Part shown: in pieces, positions 41,493 to 48,420 of the stretch
Layout: each line of letters opens with the position of its first letter
Position numbering within the stretch: position 1 is the first letter of the stretch
Assembly (NCBI RefSeq): GCF_913063105.1
Contig: NZ_CAJXYQ010000025.1
Span: forward strand, 1-48,420
DNA from: an uncultured Draconibacterium sp.
GTDB lineage: Bacteria; Bacteroidota; Bacteroidia; Bacteroidales; Prolixibacteraceae
Reading direction: 5' to 3'
Length of the DNA stretch: 48,420 nucleotides
Position numbers and translations under genes: made by a program
The notes under the pieces: model-generated
What the model was told of the DNA's origin: nothing
Databases searched by the model: none
The model's input: only the letters and a program-made list of their open reading frames with translations

Positions 41493-42017
41493 CTAAAGTG
41501 TATTGTCTCCTGGTTGCCAGTTACATCCGGTAAGGCCAGGATTTTGTGTAGCTTCCAAGGCACGCAATACTTCTGCCACATTACGTCCGGTAGCATCGTT
41601 ATTGCAATTTACCCATTGAATAACCCCTTCCGGGTCAACAATAAAAGTAGCACGGTAAGCTACGCTACCTGGTTGCAAAATACCTAATTTTTTGCTTAAC
41701 GACTTCGATGTATCTTCAATAAGCGGATAAGTTAGATTAGCCAAACGCGGATCGTTCGATTTCCAGGCCAGGTGAACTTCAGCCGTGTCGGTTGATACAC
41801 CATACAATTCGGCATTTAGTTCTTCAAACTTAGCGTGGCTGTTATTGAATTCTACAATCTCTGTGGGGCAAACAAAAGTAAAGTCTTTTGGGTAAAAATA
41901 GATAACCATCCATTTACCTTCTTTTTTGTGATCTTCTGACGTTACTGTCCCAAATTGGTTATCAGCCAACACTGCTTGTTTCTTAAACTTAGGGAATTTA
42001 TCTCCTACTGATTTCAT
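41493..42017 (-). CDS. AhpC/TSA-family peroxiredoxin
   Basis: 174 residues. The peroxidatic Cys50 is in YPKDFTFVCPTE, with the conserved Thr-x-x-Cys environment and Arg in VAYRATFIV. The C-terminus LTGCNWQPGDNTL has one Cys (about 165) where Mycobacterium AhpC has CNW-type tails that serve as resolving cysteines. It reduces hydrogen peroxide and alkyl hydroperoxides. The electron donor is not encoded here (no ahpF or ahpD next to it). It lies directly upstream of osmC on the same strand. Confidence 0.92.
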   Translation of the reverse strand: MKSVGDKFPKFKKQAVLADNQFGTVTSEDHKKEGKWMVIYFYPKDFTFVCPTEIVEFNNSHAKFEELNAELYGVSTDTAEVHLAWKSNDPRLANLTYPLIEDTSKSLSKKLGILQPGSVAYRATFIVDPEGVIQWVNCNNDATGRNVAEVLRALEATQNPGLTGCNWQPGDNTL

Positions 42018-42338
42018 GATTTTTTAGTTTTTTGTGATTATCAAATCTATAATTGATTTGATGCAAATGTAGATGTTAAACAAGCACGTGTCAAATTGAT
42101 TTTTTTGAAGCCAAATAGACAAAAGCTATACCTGCAAATTTATAACATCTGAGGATGTGCCTTGTTCAAATAACTAAACCAATAATCAGTAACTCCAAGA
42201 AAGTAGATCAGCCTCCCTTTTTTTAAATTTGTTTAACAGCATTCTTTGTTGAAGCAAACCCTTATATCATTATATTTAAAAGTTTTTTTGAATAAAAATT
42301 TAAGAAAAAATACCTATCCGATTAAAACTAAAATTATT

Positions 42339-43835
42339 ATGGAGAAAAAATCAAAAAAGACATCGGTATCAAGAAGAGCATTTCTTGGAACAACAGCAGC
42401 TGTAGCAGCCGGAATTACTATTGTTCCGCGTCATGCAGTAGCCGGTTTGGGGCACAAAGCTCCCAGTGACAAACTCAACATTGTTGGCGTTGGTGTTGGA
42501 GGAATGGGTTTTGCTAACTTAAAAAACCTGAAGTCGGAAAATATTATTGGTTTATGCGACGTTGACTGGAAATACACTGCAGGCAACGGAGTTTTTGACA
42601 TGTGGCCAAAAGCTAAAAAATACAAAGACTGGCGCAAAATGTACGACGAACTGGGCAAAGAAATGGATGGTGTTGTTATTGCTACTGCCGACCATACGCA
42701 TGCTATTACAGCTGCCCACGCTATGACCATGGGCAAACACGTTTATCTTCAGAAGCCTTTAACGCACTCGGTTTACGAGTCGCGACTACTAACCAAACTT
42801 GCTGATAAATACCAGGTGGCCACTTCAATGGGTAACCAGGGATCATCGGGCGAAGGCGTAAACCTTACTACCGAATGGTTGGCCAACGGCGAAATTGGTG
42901 AAGTAACAAAAGTTGAAGCATTTACCGACCGCCCCATCTGGCCTCAGGGATTAAATACTCCGGAGCAAGGACAGTGGGTTCCTGATACTTTAGATTGGGA
43001 TTTATTTGTAGGTCCGGCAAAAATGCGTCCTTACAACGAAATTTACCACCCTTGGAACTGGCGTGGCTGGTGGGATTATGGAACTGGTGCTTTGGGCGAT
43101 ATGGCCTGCCACATCCTGCACCCCGTATTTATTGGTTTAGAATTAGGCTACCCAATTCATGCACAGGGTAATTCTTCCTTATTGCTCAACGACTGTGCCC
43201 CGGTTTCTCAATCGGTAAAACTTACTTTTCCTGAAAGAAAAGCTACCAAGAAAATGAAAATGAAACTGCCACAGGTTGATGTTCATTGGTACGATGGAGG
43301 CATTAAGCCCATGTTGCCTGAAGCCTGGCCCGATGGGAAAAATCCGAATAATGCAGGAGGAGGCGTACTTTTTCACGGAACTAAAGACACACTGGTTTGT
43401 GGTTGCTACGGAAAAGACCCCTGGTTATTGTCGGGGCGTAAACCCGAAGCTCCGAAATTCCGTCGTCGCATAGAAACGAGCCATGAAATGGACTGGGTAC
43501 GTGCTTGTAAAGAAAGTCCTGAAAACCGTGTAGCCACGGCATCCGATTTTAGCGAAGCCGGTCCGTTTAACGAAATGGTGGTTATGGGCGTGCTTGCTGT
43601 TCGTTTACAAGGTTTAAATAAAGTGTTAGACTGGGATGGCGAAAACATGGAGTTCACCAACCTCACCGATGATGAAACTATTAAAACAGTGGTAAAAGAT
43701 GGTTTTAAAATTCACGATGGTCACCCAACATTTAACAAAACATGGACCGACCCTATGCCTGCAAAAGAATTTGCTGCTGAATTAATTAAACACACCTACC
43801 GTAAGCCATGGAGCTTACCAGATATGCCTGCATAA
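42339..43835 (+). CDS. Tat-exported Gfo/Idh/MocA-family oxidoreductase
   Basis: 498 residues. The start MEKKSKKTSVSRRAFLGTTAAVAAG gives a twin-arginine signal (SRRAFLG), so a folded cofactor-loaded enzyme is sent to the periplasm. A Rossmann fold (NIVGVGVGGMG, about 49-59) is followed by DGVVIATADHTHA and HVYLQKPLTHSVYE, where the family Lys is kept although EKP is QKP. The C-terminal domain has HPWNWRGWWDYGTGALGDMACH. It is an NAD(P)-linked sugar or inositol-type oxidoreductase, substrate unknown; Tat-exported members are frequent in polysaccharide-degrading Bacteroidota. The ATG at 42339 is chosen because the frame upstream adds 31 residues before the Tat signal. Confidence 0.88.
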   Translation: MEKKSKKTSVSRRAFLGTTAAVAAGITIVPRHAVAGLGHKAPSDKLNIVGVGVGGMGFANLKNLKSENIIGLCDVDWKYTAGNGVFDMWPKAKKYKDWRKMYDELGKEMDGVVIATADHTHAITAAHAMTMGKHVYLQKPLTHSVYESRLLTKLADKYQVATSMGNQGSSGEGVNLTTEWLANGEIGEVTKVEAFTDRPIWPQGLNTPEQGQWVPDTLDWDLFVGPAKMRPYNEIYHPWNWRGWWDYGTGALGDMACHILHPVFIGLELGYPIHAQGNSSLLLNDCAPVSQSVKLTFPERKATKKMKMKLPQVDVHWYDGGIKPMLPEAWPDGKNPNNAGGGVLFHGTKDTLVCGCYGKDPWLLSGRKPEAPKFRRRIETSHEMDWVRACKESPENRVATASDFSEAGPFNEMVVMGVLAVRLQGLNKVLDWDGENMEFTNLTDDETIKTVVKDGFKIHDGHPTFNKTWTDPMPAKEFAAELIKHTYRKPWSLPDMPA

Positions 43836-43856
43836 ATTTTTTTAGAATTATACGAG

Positions 43857-43887
43857 AAAGGTGTCGGGAAAGCTGACACCTTTTTCT
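43857..43887 (+). terminator. Terminator after the Gfo/Idh/MocA gene
   Basis: A 9-bp stem AAAGGTGTC (43857-43865) with GACACCTTT (43875-43883) and a following T-rich tail. Confidence 0.85.
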
Positions 43888-43932
43888 TTAGCTAATTTTG
43901 ACGAAATGCTTGCGTATATTCATCCAAATTTG

Positions 43933-43941
43933 TAAACTTGC
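43933..43941 (+). promoter_or_regulatory. tRNA promoter box (TAAACTTGC)
   Basis: One mismatch from TAnnTTTGC, 38 bases before the tRNA. Confidence 0.45.
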
Positions 43942-43978
43942 ACCCCGAAAATCGTATGCAAGAATACATTTTCACTTC

Positions 43979-44055
<77 letters not shown>

Positions 44056-44069
44056 TGTTGAAAATCAGA

Positions 44070-44104
44070 GAGTTACACAATTCAAAGTGTAGCTCTTTTT
44101 TTGT
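44070..44104 (+). terminator. tRNA terminator
   Basis: GAGTTACAC (44070-44078) pairs with GTGTAGCTC (44087-44095), one G-U pair, followed by a T-run. Confidence 0.8.
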
Positions 44105-44117
44105 TAATTACACTAAA

Positions 44118-44138
44118 TTTGCCAAGTTTTTGCCAAGT
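44118..44138. repeat. Short tandem repeat TTTGCCAAGT
   Basis: Two copies of TTTGCCAAGT (44118-44127 and 44129-44138) separated by one T, directly after the tRNA terminator. They could be recombinase arm sites or the degraded end of an integrase gene; neither is proven. Confidence 0.3.
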
Positions 44139-44282
44139 CGGATATTGAATCTACCTCTTTTTTACCTTGGCTATGTCATGAAGAAACTGGATTGGTATGT
44201 TATAGCATTTGCTGGACGATAGCTTCTTAATATCCAAGAAATACCTTGCACGGATTTCAATTAATTTTCCGTCTAATACATA

Positions 44283-44630
44283 TCATTCAAATTCTTTAAA
44301 AAAATCTTTGGCTGCTTTACTTTTGGGTTGGTATCTTTTTGAATATGTTCTTCTTTCCTCATTTTCAAAGGCTAAATACAGCTTATTCTCCATAGCCAAT
44401 TCATACATACGTACCCAGTTAGTTCCAAACTTTTCTTTGTACCTTTTTATTATAGGCTTGTTGTAGGCATTATAAAACTCAGCTTCAATCACAAATTTCC
44501 CTGAACTATCAGAATAAATTTCAACATCATTCTTCTTACACCAAGAGACCACACTTCGTATATCCTTTTTCTTTATAAAACTCAATATTTCTTTAATATA
44601 AATCCTTGATAATCCATTTTTACCATTCAT
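44283..44630 (-). CDS. Hypothetical protein, possible winged-helix/excisionase-like
   Basis: 115 residues, basic. The central segment VSWCKKNDVEIYSDSSGKFVIEAEFYNAYNKPIIKRYKEKFG has the helix-turn-helix plus beta-wing look of excisionase-like DNA-binding proteins (W.....V.IY.D..GK..V...F..A), followed by a second helical part. Small proteins of this kind occur near integrases of Bacteroidota mobile elements. No named family is assigned. It is the tRNA-proximal gene of the island, 166 bases from the recombinase operon. Confidence 0.5.
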   Translation of the reverse strand: MNGKNGLSRIYIKEILSFIKKKDIRSVVSWCKKNDVEIYSDSSGKFVIEAEFYNAYNKPIIKRYKEKFGTNWVRMYELAMENKLYLAFENEERRTYSKRYQPKSKAAKDFFKEFE

Positions 44631-44795
44631 TTTATCTCTTTAAAAGTTACTAAAAATAATATGGAATCATGTCGCACATCCTTATGATGGGGGATTTAGC
44701 AAGGTACGAATATAAATGTGGAAGATGAGTAATTGATTGATTTGGTAATTAAAGTAAAACAACTGTTTTTTTCAAAAGAGAATCATCTAATTGGA

Positions 44796-45062
44796 CTATA
44801 AATCATACTTTAAAAGATTATTTATTTCAGCGTATCTCCGATAAAATTCTTCGCTGAAATCGTATTCAATAAAATGAACTGAGTCAAACGGTAAATTTTC
44901 CAATAATTTTGCGTGAATGTTGTTTAAGAAAAGCATGATTTGATTTTCTTTTTCAATTCCAAAAACACCACAATGGCGCATATAATCGAAAAACTGGTTC
45001 TCGTCAAATAATACACTGTTAAATGACTTACCTGATAATGTGGTGAAACTTATTTTTTTCAT
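44796..45062 (-). CDS. Hypothetical protein coupled to the recombinase gene
   Basis: 88 residues, unrecognised. MKKISFTTLSGKSFNSVLFDE opens a beta-rich part; LLENLPFDSVHFIEYDFSEEFYRRYAEINN is amphipathic and acidic. It starts within the recombinase stop codon (ATGA overlap), so the two are translated together and may act together, for example as a directionality or accessory factor. That is inference from gene order only. Confidence 0.45.
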   Translation of the reverse strand: MKKISFTTLSGKSFNSVLFDENQFFDYMRHCGVFGIEKENQIMLFLNNIHAKLLENLPFDSVHFIEYDFSEEFYRRYAEINNLLKYDL

Positions 45063-45628
45063 TCTAATTCAAGATATACATCATTTATAATTTCTTGCTG
45101 TAAGCCCAAGTATATTCTGGTTATAGCCACACTTGAATGCGACAAAATAGAGGATAACAGAACAAGTGCATGCTCACTTCTATCCATATTTTCGTAGATT
45201 TTTCGGGCAAATGATTTGCGTAAACTGTGACTGGAGATTTGAAGCTGCTTTGAATTAAATATTTCTTTTAGGATTTTATTGATACTTTGGGTTCGATAAA
45301 CCGTACCCTTTTGAGAAACAAAAACGAAATCATCGTCTTTATATTTGATATTCATTTCATCCAGCTTGTTGGTCAACTTTTGATACGATGTTTTCACTCG
45401 GTTATTTAATGTAATACACCTTTCTTTTTTTGTCTTGGTTTCCTTGATGATTAATTTTTCCTGTTTTAAATCTTGGTGTTTTAATTTTAGGGTATCGGAA
45501 ATTCTGGTTCCAATATTTATTGATGCAATAATAAAAAAACCCAAAATGCACTTTTTATCATCTTTTAGGAGCTTCAAACCTTTATTTAATGCTATGTCGT
45601 ATTCGATAAAATCCGAGGTTTTATTCAT
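45059..45628 (-). CDS. Minimal tyrosine recombinase (FimB/FimE-size integrase)
   Basis: 189 residues, only the catalytic domain of a tyrosine recombinase. The full set of active residues is present: Arg42 (GTRISDTLKL), Lys65 or Lys67 (TKTKKER), His134-x-x-Arg137 (SHSLRK), His164 (LSHSSV) and the nucleophile Tyr173 (RIYLG). The N-terminal core-binding domain of XerC/D and phage integrases is missing. The spacing is close to that of the invertases FimB/FimE (Arg47, His141, Arg144, Tyr176). It may promote integration, excision or inversion of a neighbouring segment. The ATG at 45628 is preferred over the upstream one at 45673, which adds an atypical N-terminus. The next gene starts in its stop codon. 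Confidence 0.85.
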   Translation of the reverse strand: MNKTSDFIEYDIALNKGLKLLKDDKKCILGFFIIASINIGTRISDTLKLKHQDLKQEKLIIKETKTKKERCITLNNRVKTSYQKLTNKLDEMNIKYKDDDFVFVSQKGTVYRTQSINKILKEIFNSKQLQISSHSLRKSFARKIYENMDRSEHALVLLSSILSHSSVAITRIYLGLQQEIINDVYLELE

Positions 45629-45817
45629 AGTTATAGATTTTGAAATCGGGGCTAACCTACGGAATAAATGCACAATAACCTCCTCATCTTCAGACTAATA
45701 AATATTTTCCCAGTCGATATTTCTGAGATTTTAACGTAAGCCTTTGGGGATCTTGTAGATGCGATAAAATATTTAAGTTCATTAAATGCTTTATAGAAGA
45801 TTTTTTAATTATTTAAA

Positions 45818-45850
45818 AAGAAACGGCACAAATCATTTGCGCCATTTCTT
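45818..45850 (-). terminator. Hairpin after the 90-residue gene
   Basis: Imperfect stem AAGAAA-GGC-CAAA with TTTG-GCC-TTTCTT around a 3-base loop, 18 bases past the stop of the 45868-46140 gene, followed by AT-rich sequence. Confidence 0.5.
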
Positions 45851-45867
45851 AAAATGAATCTCGGGTT

Positions 45868-46140
45868 TTATTCTTCACTGTCATGAAATATGTCATATCC
45901 GAATCCATGGTCATTTGCTACTTTTTCTAATGCAAAATGTTGTAATCTTGTAAACTCATCCGAAACAAAAATCATGTTTTGGTTCAAATCAAGGTATACA
46001 TACTTATCAGGATCTTTTAATAAAAGATTTGGCATAAACGTGATTACATTCTCTTCTAGTCCCGTTCCTCCAAAGTAACCACCAATTATATAACATATGT
46101 CTGTGGTTAATCTCAAAAATTCAATATCTATTTTTTTCAT
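45868..46140 (-). CDS. Hypothetical protein, 90 residues
   Basis: Unrecognised and acidic. IDIEFLRLTTDICYIIGGYFGGTGLEENVI begins with a hydrophobic helix and a Gly-rich turn; KYVYLDLNQNMIFVSDEF looks like paired strands; the end is Asp/Glu-rich. It is probably a soluble cytoplasmic protein. Upstream lies a gap with double hairpin 1; downstream a terminator-like hairpin. It reads as a single-gene cassette. Confidence 0.45.
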   Translation of the reverse strand: MKKIDIEFLRLTTDICYIIGGYFGGTGLEENVITFMPNLLLKDPDKYVYLDLNQNMIFVSDEFTRLQHFALEKVANDHGFGYDIFHDSEE

Positions 46141-46241
46141 TATACTTTTTTTATTTTTTTACTGAGCAGAACATTTTTCATTGTTCCACAATTTTTTCTC
46201 TCTAATTCAAAACTCATTGAAACAATCGTTTTGATTTTATT

Positions 46242-46277
46242 TCGTCAAAATTGACGATAATTCACATCACAAGAATT
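46242..46277. repeat. Island double hairpin, copy 1
   Basis: Stem 1 TCGTCAA/TTGACGA (46242-46248, 46251-46257) is followed after one base by stem 2 AATTC/GAATT (46259-46263, 46273-46277). The central part GACGATAATTCAC matches copies 2 and 3 (ATCGAATRATTCAC). It lies between two island genes, 94 bases beyond the stop of the 46371 gene. Confidence 0.4.
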
Positions 46278-46370
46278 TCGATGAAACTTTCCATGTGCAC
46301 CTGAGAAATCTCAACTGTTCTTGTTTCGTATTAGTCTTAGTGTAAAATTTCAACTTAGCTTTAAACAAAA

Positions 46371-46700
46371 TCACCCATCTGGGGCATTTCGCTCTACCAA
46401 TCGTTGAAGCTTTTTTCTTCTTCTAATTGCTATGCTTTTCCTACAAAATCCTTTTTTTAGACCATGGATTTTTTTATCTGAAAACTTTAGTCCGTACCTA
46501 ACGTATTCGTACCCCAACTCCTCCATATATTCACTCACAATTTTTGATTCATCTGATTTATTGTAACGAGCAAATCCCATATTGTAGTCAACATTATATT
46601 CTGATATACCAAGCATATCCCATGTAATAAAATCATTGTCTTTTATTATTGAATCTACCCTACATTTAATACTCTGATGTTTTGTTATTCTTTTATTCAT
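46371..46700 (-). CDS. Hypothetical basic protein, paralogue 1
   Basis: 109 residues, strongly basic, no known family. It is a clear paralogue of the 47049-47357 protein: KRIT at the start, VDSIIKDNDFITWDMLGI, ESKIVSEYMEELGYEYVRYGLKFSDKKIHGL, and RRRKKLQRLVE at the end. The pattern FITW..LGI then Y(M/L)..LG.EY may be a small DNA- or RNA-binding fold (inference from charge). A 23-nt element lies 34 bases before its start codon. Confidence 0.5.
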   Translation of the reverse strand: MNKRITKHQSIKCRVDSIIKDNDFITWDMLGISEYNVDYNMGFARYNKSDESKIVSEYMEELGYEYVRYGLKFSDKKIHGLKKGFCRKSIAIRRRKKLQRLVERNAPDG

Positions 46701-46733
46701 CTTCTAATTATTTGTATTTTAAATTGTAATATT

Positions 46734-46756
46734 TCGTAGATGAAATCTATCTCGAT
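46734..46756 (-). repeat. Shared leader element, copy 1
   Basis: A 23-base element centred on TAGATgaaATCTA, matching the copy at 48323-48345 at 21 of 23 positions. It lies 34 bases upstream of the 46700 start. On the minus strand it contains TAGATTTC, which resembles the -7 box TAnnTTTG. Confidence 0.5.
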
Positions 46757-46899
46757 ATGGACAAAGCGATTCCATTATGACCTTTTTTATGGTCAGGCAC
46801 TTTTGTTTTAAAAAAGTTAAGAGTTTATTGAAAAGGAGCTACAATCCTTAAGGTATGCGCTATTATAGCTAATTCAATTCTGGGTTTTTTTAACATATT

Positions 46900-46935
46900 T
46901 CGATATAATATCGAATGATTCACTTTCCTGTGAAT
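46900..46935. repeat. Island double hairpin, copy 2
   Basis: Stem 1 TCGATAT/ATATCGA (46900-46906, 46908-46914) and stem 2 ATTCAC/GTGAAT (46918-46923, 46930-46935), three bases apart. It lies between the 46371 and 47049 genes, 114 bases beyond the stop of the latter. Confidence 0.4.
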
Positions 46936-47048
46936 ATTGCGCAAAAATTACTTTGCTCTATATAGTATTATATGTATTCCTTTTTTAAAATATTCAAATA
47001 GTTATAGTTCAAAGAAATTGGTTTGTTTATTAAATTTTCAGTTTCTGG

Positions 47049-47357
47049 TTAATTTTTATAGTTTTCAATAATCTGTTGTAATTTATTCTTCCTTCTTTTA
47101 GTTATAGGAATGGGATTGTAAAACCCACCAGTATTACGATGTAGTCTACCATCTGAGTATTTATCACTATAATGTAAATATTCAATTCCTAACTCTTTCA
47201 TGTAATCAAATACTATTCTGGCTTCATAGGTTAAATACCTTTTTTTGCGATCTTTAAGATAAATACCCAGTTTCCTCCACGTAATAAATTCTTCATGAAG
47301 TAAAAGCTTATCTACTTTATCTCTTATTTCCAGTTTTGGTGTAATTCTTTTTTTCAT
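47049..47357 (-). CDS. Hypothetical basic protein, paralogue 2
   Basis: 102 residues, basic, unrecognised. Paralogue of the 46371-46700 protein (KKRIT, VDKLLLHEEFITWRKLGI, EARIVFDYMKELGIEYLHYSDKYSDGRLH, KRRKNKLQQIIENYKN); the segment after FITW..LGI is six residues shorter. It follows the 47379-47723 gene by 21 bases, so these two form one cassette or operon. Confidence 0.5.
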   Translation of the reverse strand: MKKRITPKLEIRDKVDKLLLHEEFITWRKLGIYLKDRKKRYLTYEARIVFDYMKELGIEYLHYSDKYSDGRLHRNTGGFYNPIPITKRRKNKLQQIIENYKN

Positions 47358-47378
47358 CTTTCTAAATTTTTCATTTTT

Positions 47379-47723
47379 CTAATTATCATCGTCATTACGA
47401 TTAATGTGTTTTAGTTTATTTTTCCTTCTGATTTTATTAAATGGTTGATTTGCCACAATTCCCAGCCATAAAACATTATCTACAGTATAGCCATCAGGCA
47501 ATTTTAAAAAGCCAAATTCTAACAGTACTCTTTCTGCTACATCGAAGGACATAAATTGCTCAAATTCGGGATGTTCAGTAATTGGAAGAAAGAACACATT
47601 AAAAAAAACTTCTACCATACCATAGTTAACGTCCTCGTTATTATTAATAGGTGTTATTTTCGCTACAACATAACTGTCAGGTGGTGGGAACTTTTCAGGA
47701 TAAATAAAAATTGGTTCATTCAT
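47379..47723 (-). CDS. Hypothetical protein, 114 residues
   Basis: Unrecognised. FIYPEKFPPPDSYVVAKITPINNNEDVNYGMVEVFFNVFFLPITEHPEFEQF is beta-rich and acidic and could be an OB- or Sm-like barrel; the tail NKIRRKNKLKHINRNDDDN is basic and resembles the tails of the two paralogues nearby. It is first in a two-gene cassette with the 47049 gene. Confidence 0.45.
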   Translation of the reverse strand: MNEPIFIYPEKFPPPDSYVVAKITPINNNEDVNYGMVEVFFNVFFLPITEHPEFEQFMSFDVAERVLLEFGFLKLPDGYTVDNVLWLGIVANQPFNKIRRKNKLKHINRNDDDN

Positions 47724-48038
47724 TTTATATTGGTCATTAATTCATTTTTAAAATTTAATTGGCATTAACTTATACCAATATTGTTTATATTTTGTCACAT
47801 AGCTATCGCATTGCAGAGACTGCTCGTATTCCTAATCCACTGTTACACTGTCGTATAACTTTTCAGAAATCAATGTCGCTTTTTGCGATACTTTAAAGTT
47901 CTGATTGTTGCCCTGTTAGATGATCAGTTTAACAAGGCTTTCAACGAGGATCATTATTTTAATACTTAGATATTCATATCGAATAATTCACTTTTCATTG
48001 AATTGAGAATAAATGATTTCACATTTATAATAGGCAGG
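47724..48038. other. Gap between island genes (315 bases)
   Basis: Contains a TCGC/GCGA mini-hairpin near 47878-47890, the interrupted palindrome TTAGATGATCAGTTTAA near 47915-47931, and double hairpin copy 3. No coding frame is credible. Confidence 0.4.
47969..48004. repeat. Island double hairpin, copy 3
   Basis: Stem 1 GATAT/ATATC (47969-47973, 47976-47980) and stem 2 AATTCA/TGAATT (47985-47990, 47999-48004), four bases apart. ATATCGAATAATTCACTTTT is nearly the same as in copy 2. It lies 35 bases beyond the stop of the 48039 gene. Confidence 0.4.
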
Positions 48039-48269
48039 TTAAAATATATAAATCTCTTGATAAAACTTAATCATTTCCTCCATCATTGATCCCTCAAGAT
48101 AGCCTGAAACATATTCGTCCCCAAATTCTTCCCATTGCTCATCTGTAAATTCCAGATCATAGTATTCACGAAAATATTCCCGATTAAATTGGGGTAATAC
48201 CAGCTTATTTCTTTCATTTGTTAAGTAAGCTATAATTTCCTGATCAGACATTTTATTTATTTTTTTCAT
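48039..48269 (-). CDS. Hypothetical acidic protein, 76 residues
   Basis: Unrecognised. KKINKMSDQEIIAYLTNERNKLVLPQFNREYFREYYDLEFTDEQWEEFGDEYVSGYLEGSMMEEM is acidic and helical. The ATG at 48269 is preferred because the preceding CAAATAAT leader resembles that before the 46700 start; an upstream ATG (48314) would add 15 residues. Its leader carries the shared element at 48323. Confidence 0.45.
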   Translation of the reverse strand: MKKINKMSDQEIIAYLTNERNKLVLPQFNREYFREYYDLEFTDEQWEEFGDEYVSGYLEGSMMEEMIKFYQEIYIF

Positions 48270-48322
48270 ATCATTATTTGCTTTAACCTGTACAAGCGAG
48301 GTTTCTAAATTCATGTTTTTTA

Positions 48323-48345
48323 TCGTAGATGAAATCTACTTCGAT
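48323..48345 (-). repeat. Shared leader element, copy 2
   Basis: Matches the 46734-46756 element at 21 of 23 positions, with the same TAGATgaaATCTA core. Similarity ends at 48345, where an IS-like end begins. Confidence 0.5.
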
Positions 48346-48420
48346 GACGTCCCCCCGAAAAACTGGACATCTCTAAATTTGAGGATTCGGCAAAATATTA
48401 ATATGTTTAATTGATAAATA
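48345..48420 (+). mobile_element. Possible left end of an IS3-family insertion sequence (partial)
   Basis: TGACGTCCCCCCGAAAAACT followed by GGACA has the form of IS3/IS2-group terminal repeats (TG start, a C-block, then CTGGACA or CTGGAGA). It is cut by the window edge, so no transposase is visible. The shared leader element stops exactly here, as expected for an insertion. Confidence 0.35.

Larger units (their letters stand above)
46701..47048. other. Gap between island genes (348 bases)
   Basis: Contains the shared leader element (46734-46756) near the right-hand gene start, an ACCTTTTTTATGGT hairpin-like stretch near 46778-46793, and double hairpin copy 2 (46900-46935). No coding frame is credible. 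Confidence 0.5.

Noticed and set aside
44105..44220. C-terminal remnant of a phage integrase after the tRNA
   Set aside because: Reading all three minus frames gave only short peptides without the GH...Y box of integrases.
47915..47931. GTTAGAT-N5-GTTTAAC as an integron simple site
   Set aside because: The two boxes are in the opposite order from that in attC/attI sites.
44796..48345. Classical integron with attC sites
   Set aside because: No GTTRRRY/RYYYAAC pairs in the required order were found, and the recombinase is far shorter than IntI and lacks its extra domain. The array is only cassette-like.
44796..48420. CRISPR array or defence system
   Set aside because: No regularly spaced direct repeats, cas genes or known defence domains were seen in the small island proteins.

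Overview
The window looks like chromosome of a Bacteroidota bacterium, probably an environmental member of the order Marinilabiliales (Prolixibacteraceae-like); the exact genus is inference. The signs are: AT-rich leaders without Shine-Dalgarno sites; several promoters matching the Bacteroidetes -7 box TAnnTTTG; two secreted proteins ending in a type IX secretion (T9SS) sorting domain; and the families DUF4271, DUF4252 and HU-CCDC81/SPOR.

Layout. 1-2.5 kb: the first codons of a probable rpsP, then the sugar-nucleotide genes rfbB and galE. 2.5-5.2 kb: an HU/SPOR membrane protein, a DoxX protein, a dodecin and a small lipoprotein. 5.3-8 kb: the overlapping methionine-salvage pair mtnP/mtnA and a HAD phosphatase. 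8-11 kb: a tight operon of three exported cyclophilins, one carrying a degenerate trypsin-like domain. 11-14 kb: a propeller-like lipoprotein, a GNAT acetyltransferase, an acyl-carrier-like protein without the carrier serine, and an MscS channel. 13.9-15.9 kb: an ECF sigma factor, a probable anti-sigma membrane protein and a DUF4252 protein. 16-23.4 kb: mntP, queD, polA, a 52-codon microprotein, a tRNA-dihydrouridine synthase, and DUF4271-hemD-rnpA. 23.4-25.4 kb: aromatic amino-acid genes (DAHP synthase/chorismate mutase and tyrA). 25.7-31.9 kb: two paralogous zinc-metalloprotease-like T9SS cargo proteins around a 37-codon membrane peptide, preceded by a 1-kb intergenic region full of repeated hairpins. 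32-43.8 kb: a GH32 fructan hydrolase, an AspT/YidE transporter, peptidase E, an outer-membrane barrel, a DEAD-box helicase, a LytS/LytTR pair, OsmC and AhpC peroxide defence, and a Tat-exported Gfo/Idh/MocA oxidoreductase.

44.0-48.4 kb: downstream of a CAT-anticodon tRNA the character changes. All genes lie on the minus strand, are short and mostly unrecognisable, and are AT-rich with long gaps. They surround a minimal tyrosine recombinase of FimB/FimE size. I read this as an integrated accessory island with cassette-like organisation. Three of its gene borders carry a related double-hairpin motif, two gene leaders share a 23-nt element, two proteins are paralogues, and three share a basic C-terminal tail. 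A possible IS3-family end lies at the right edge.

The two least explained features are the intergenic hairpin family at 30.98-31.74 kb, where paired stems differ in sequence but loops keep the same ACAAACCC-type motif, and the recombinase island. Functions are inferred from motifs read by eye; no database search was possible.
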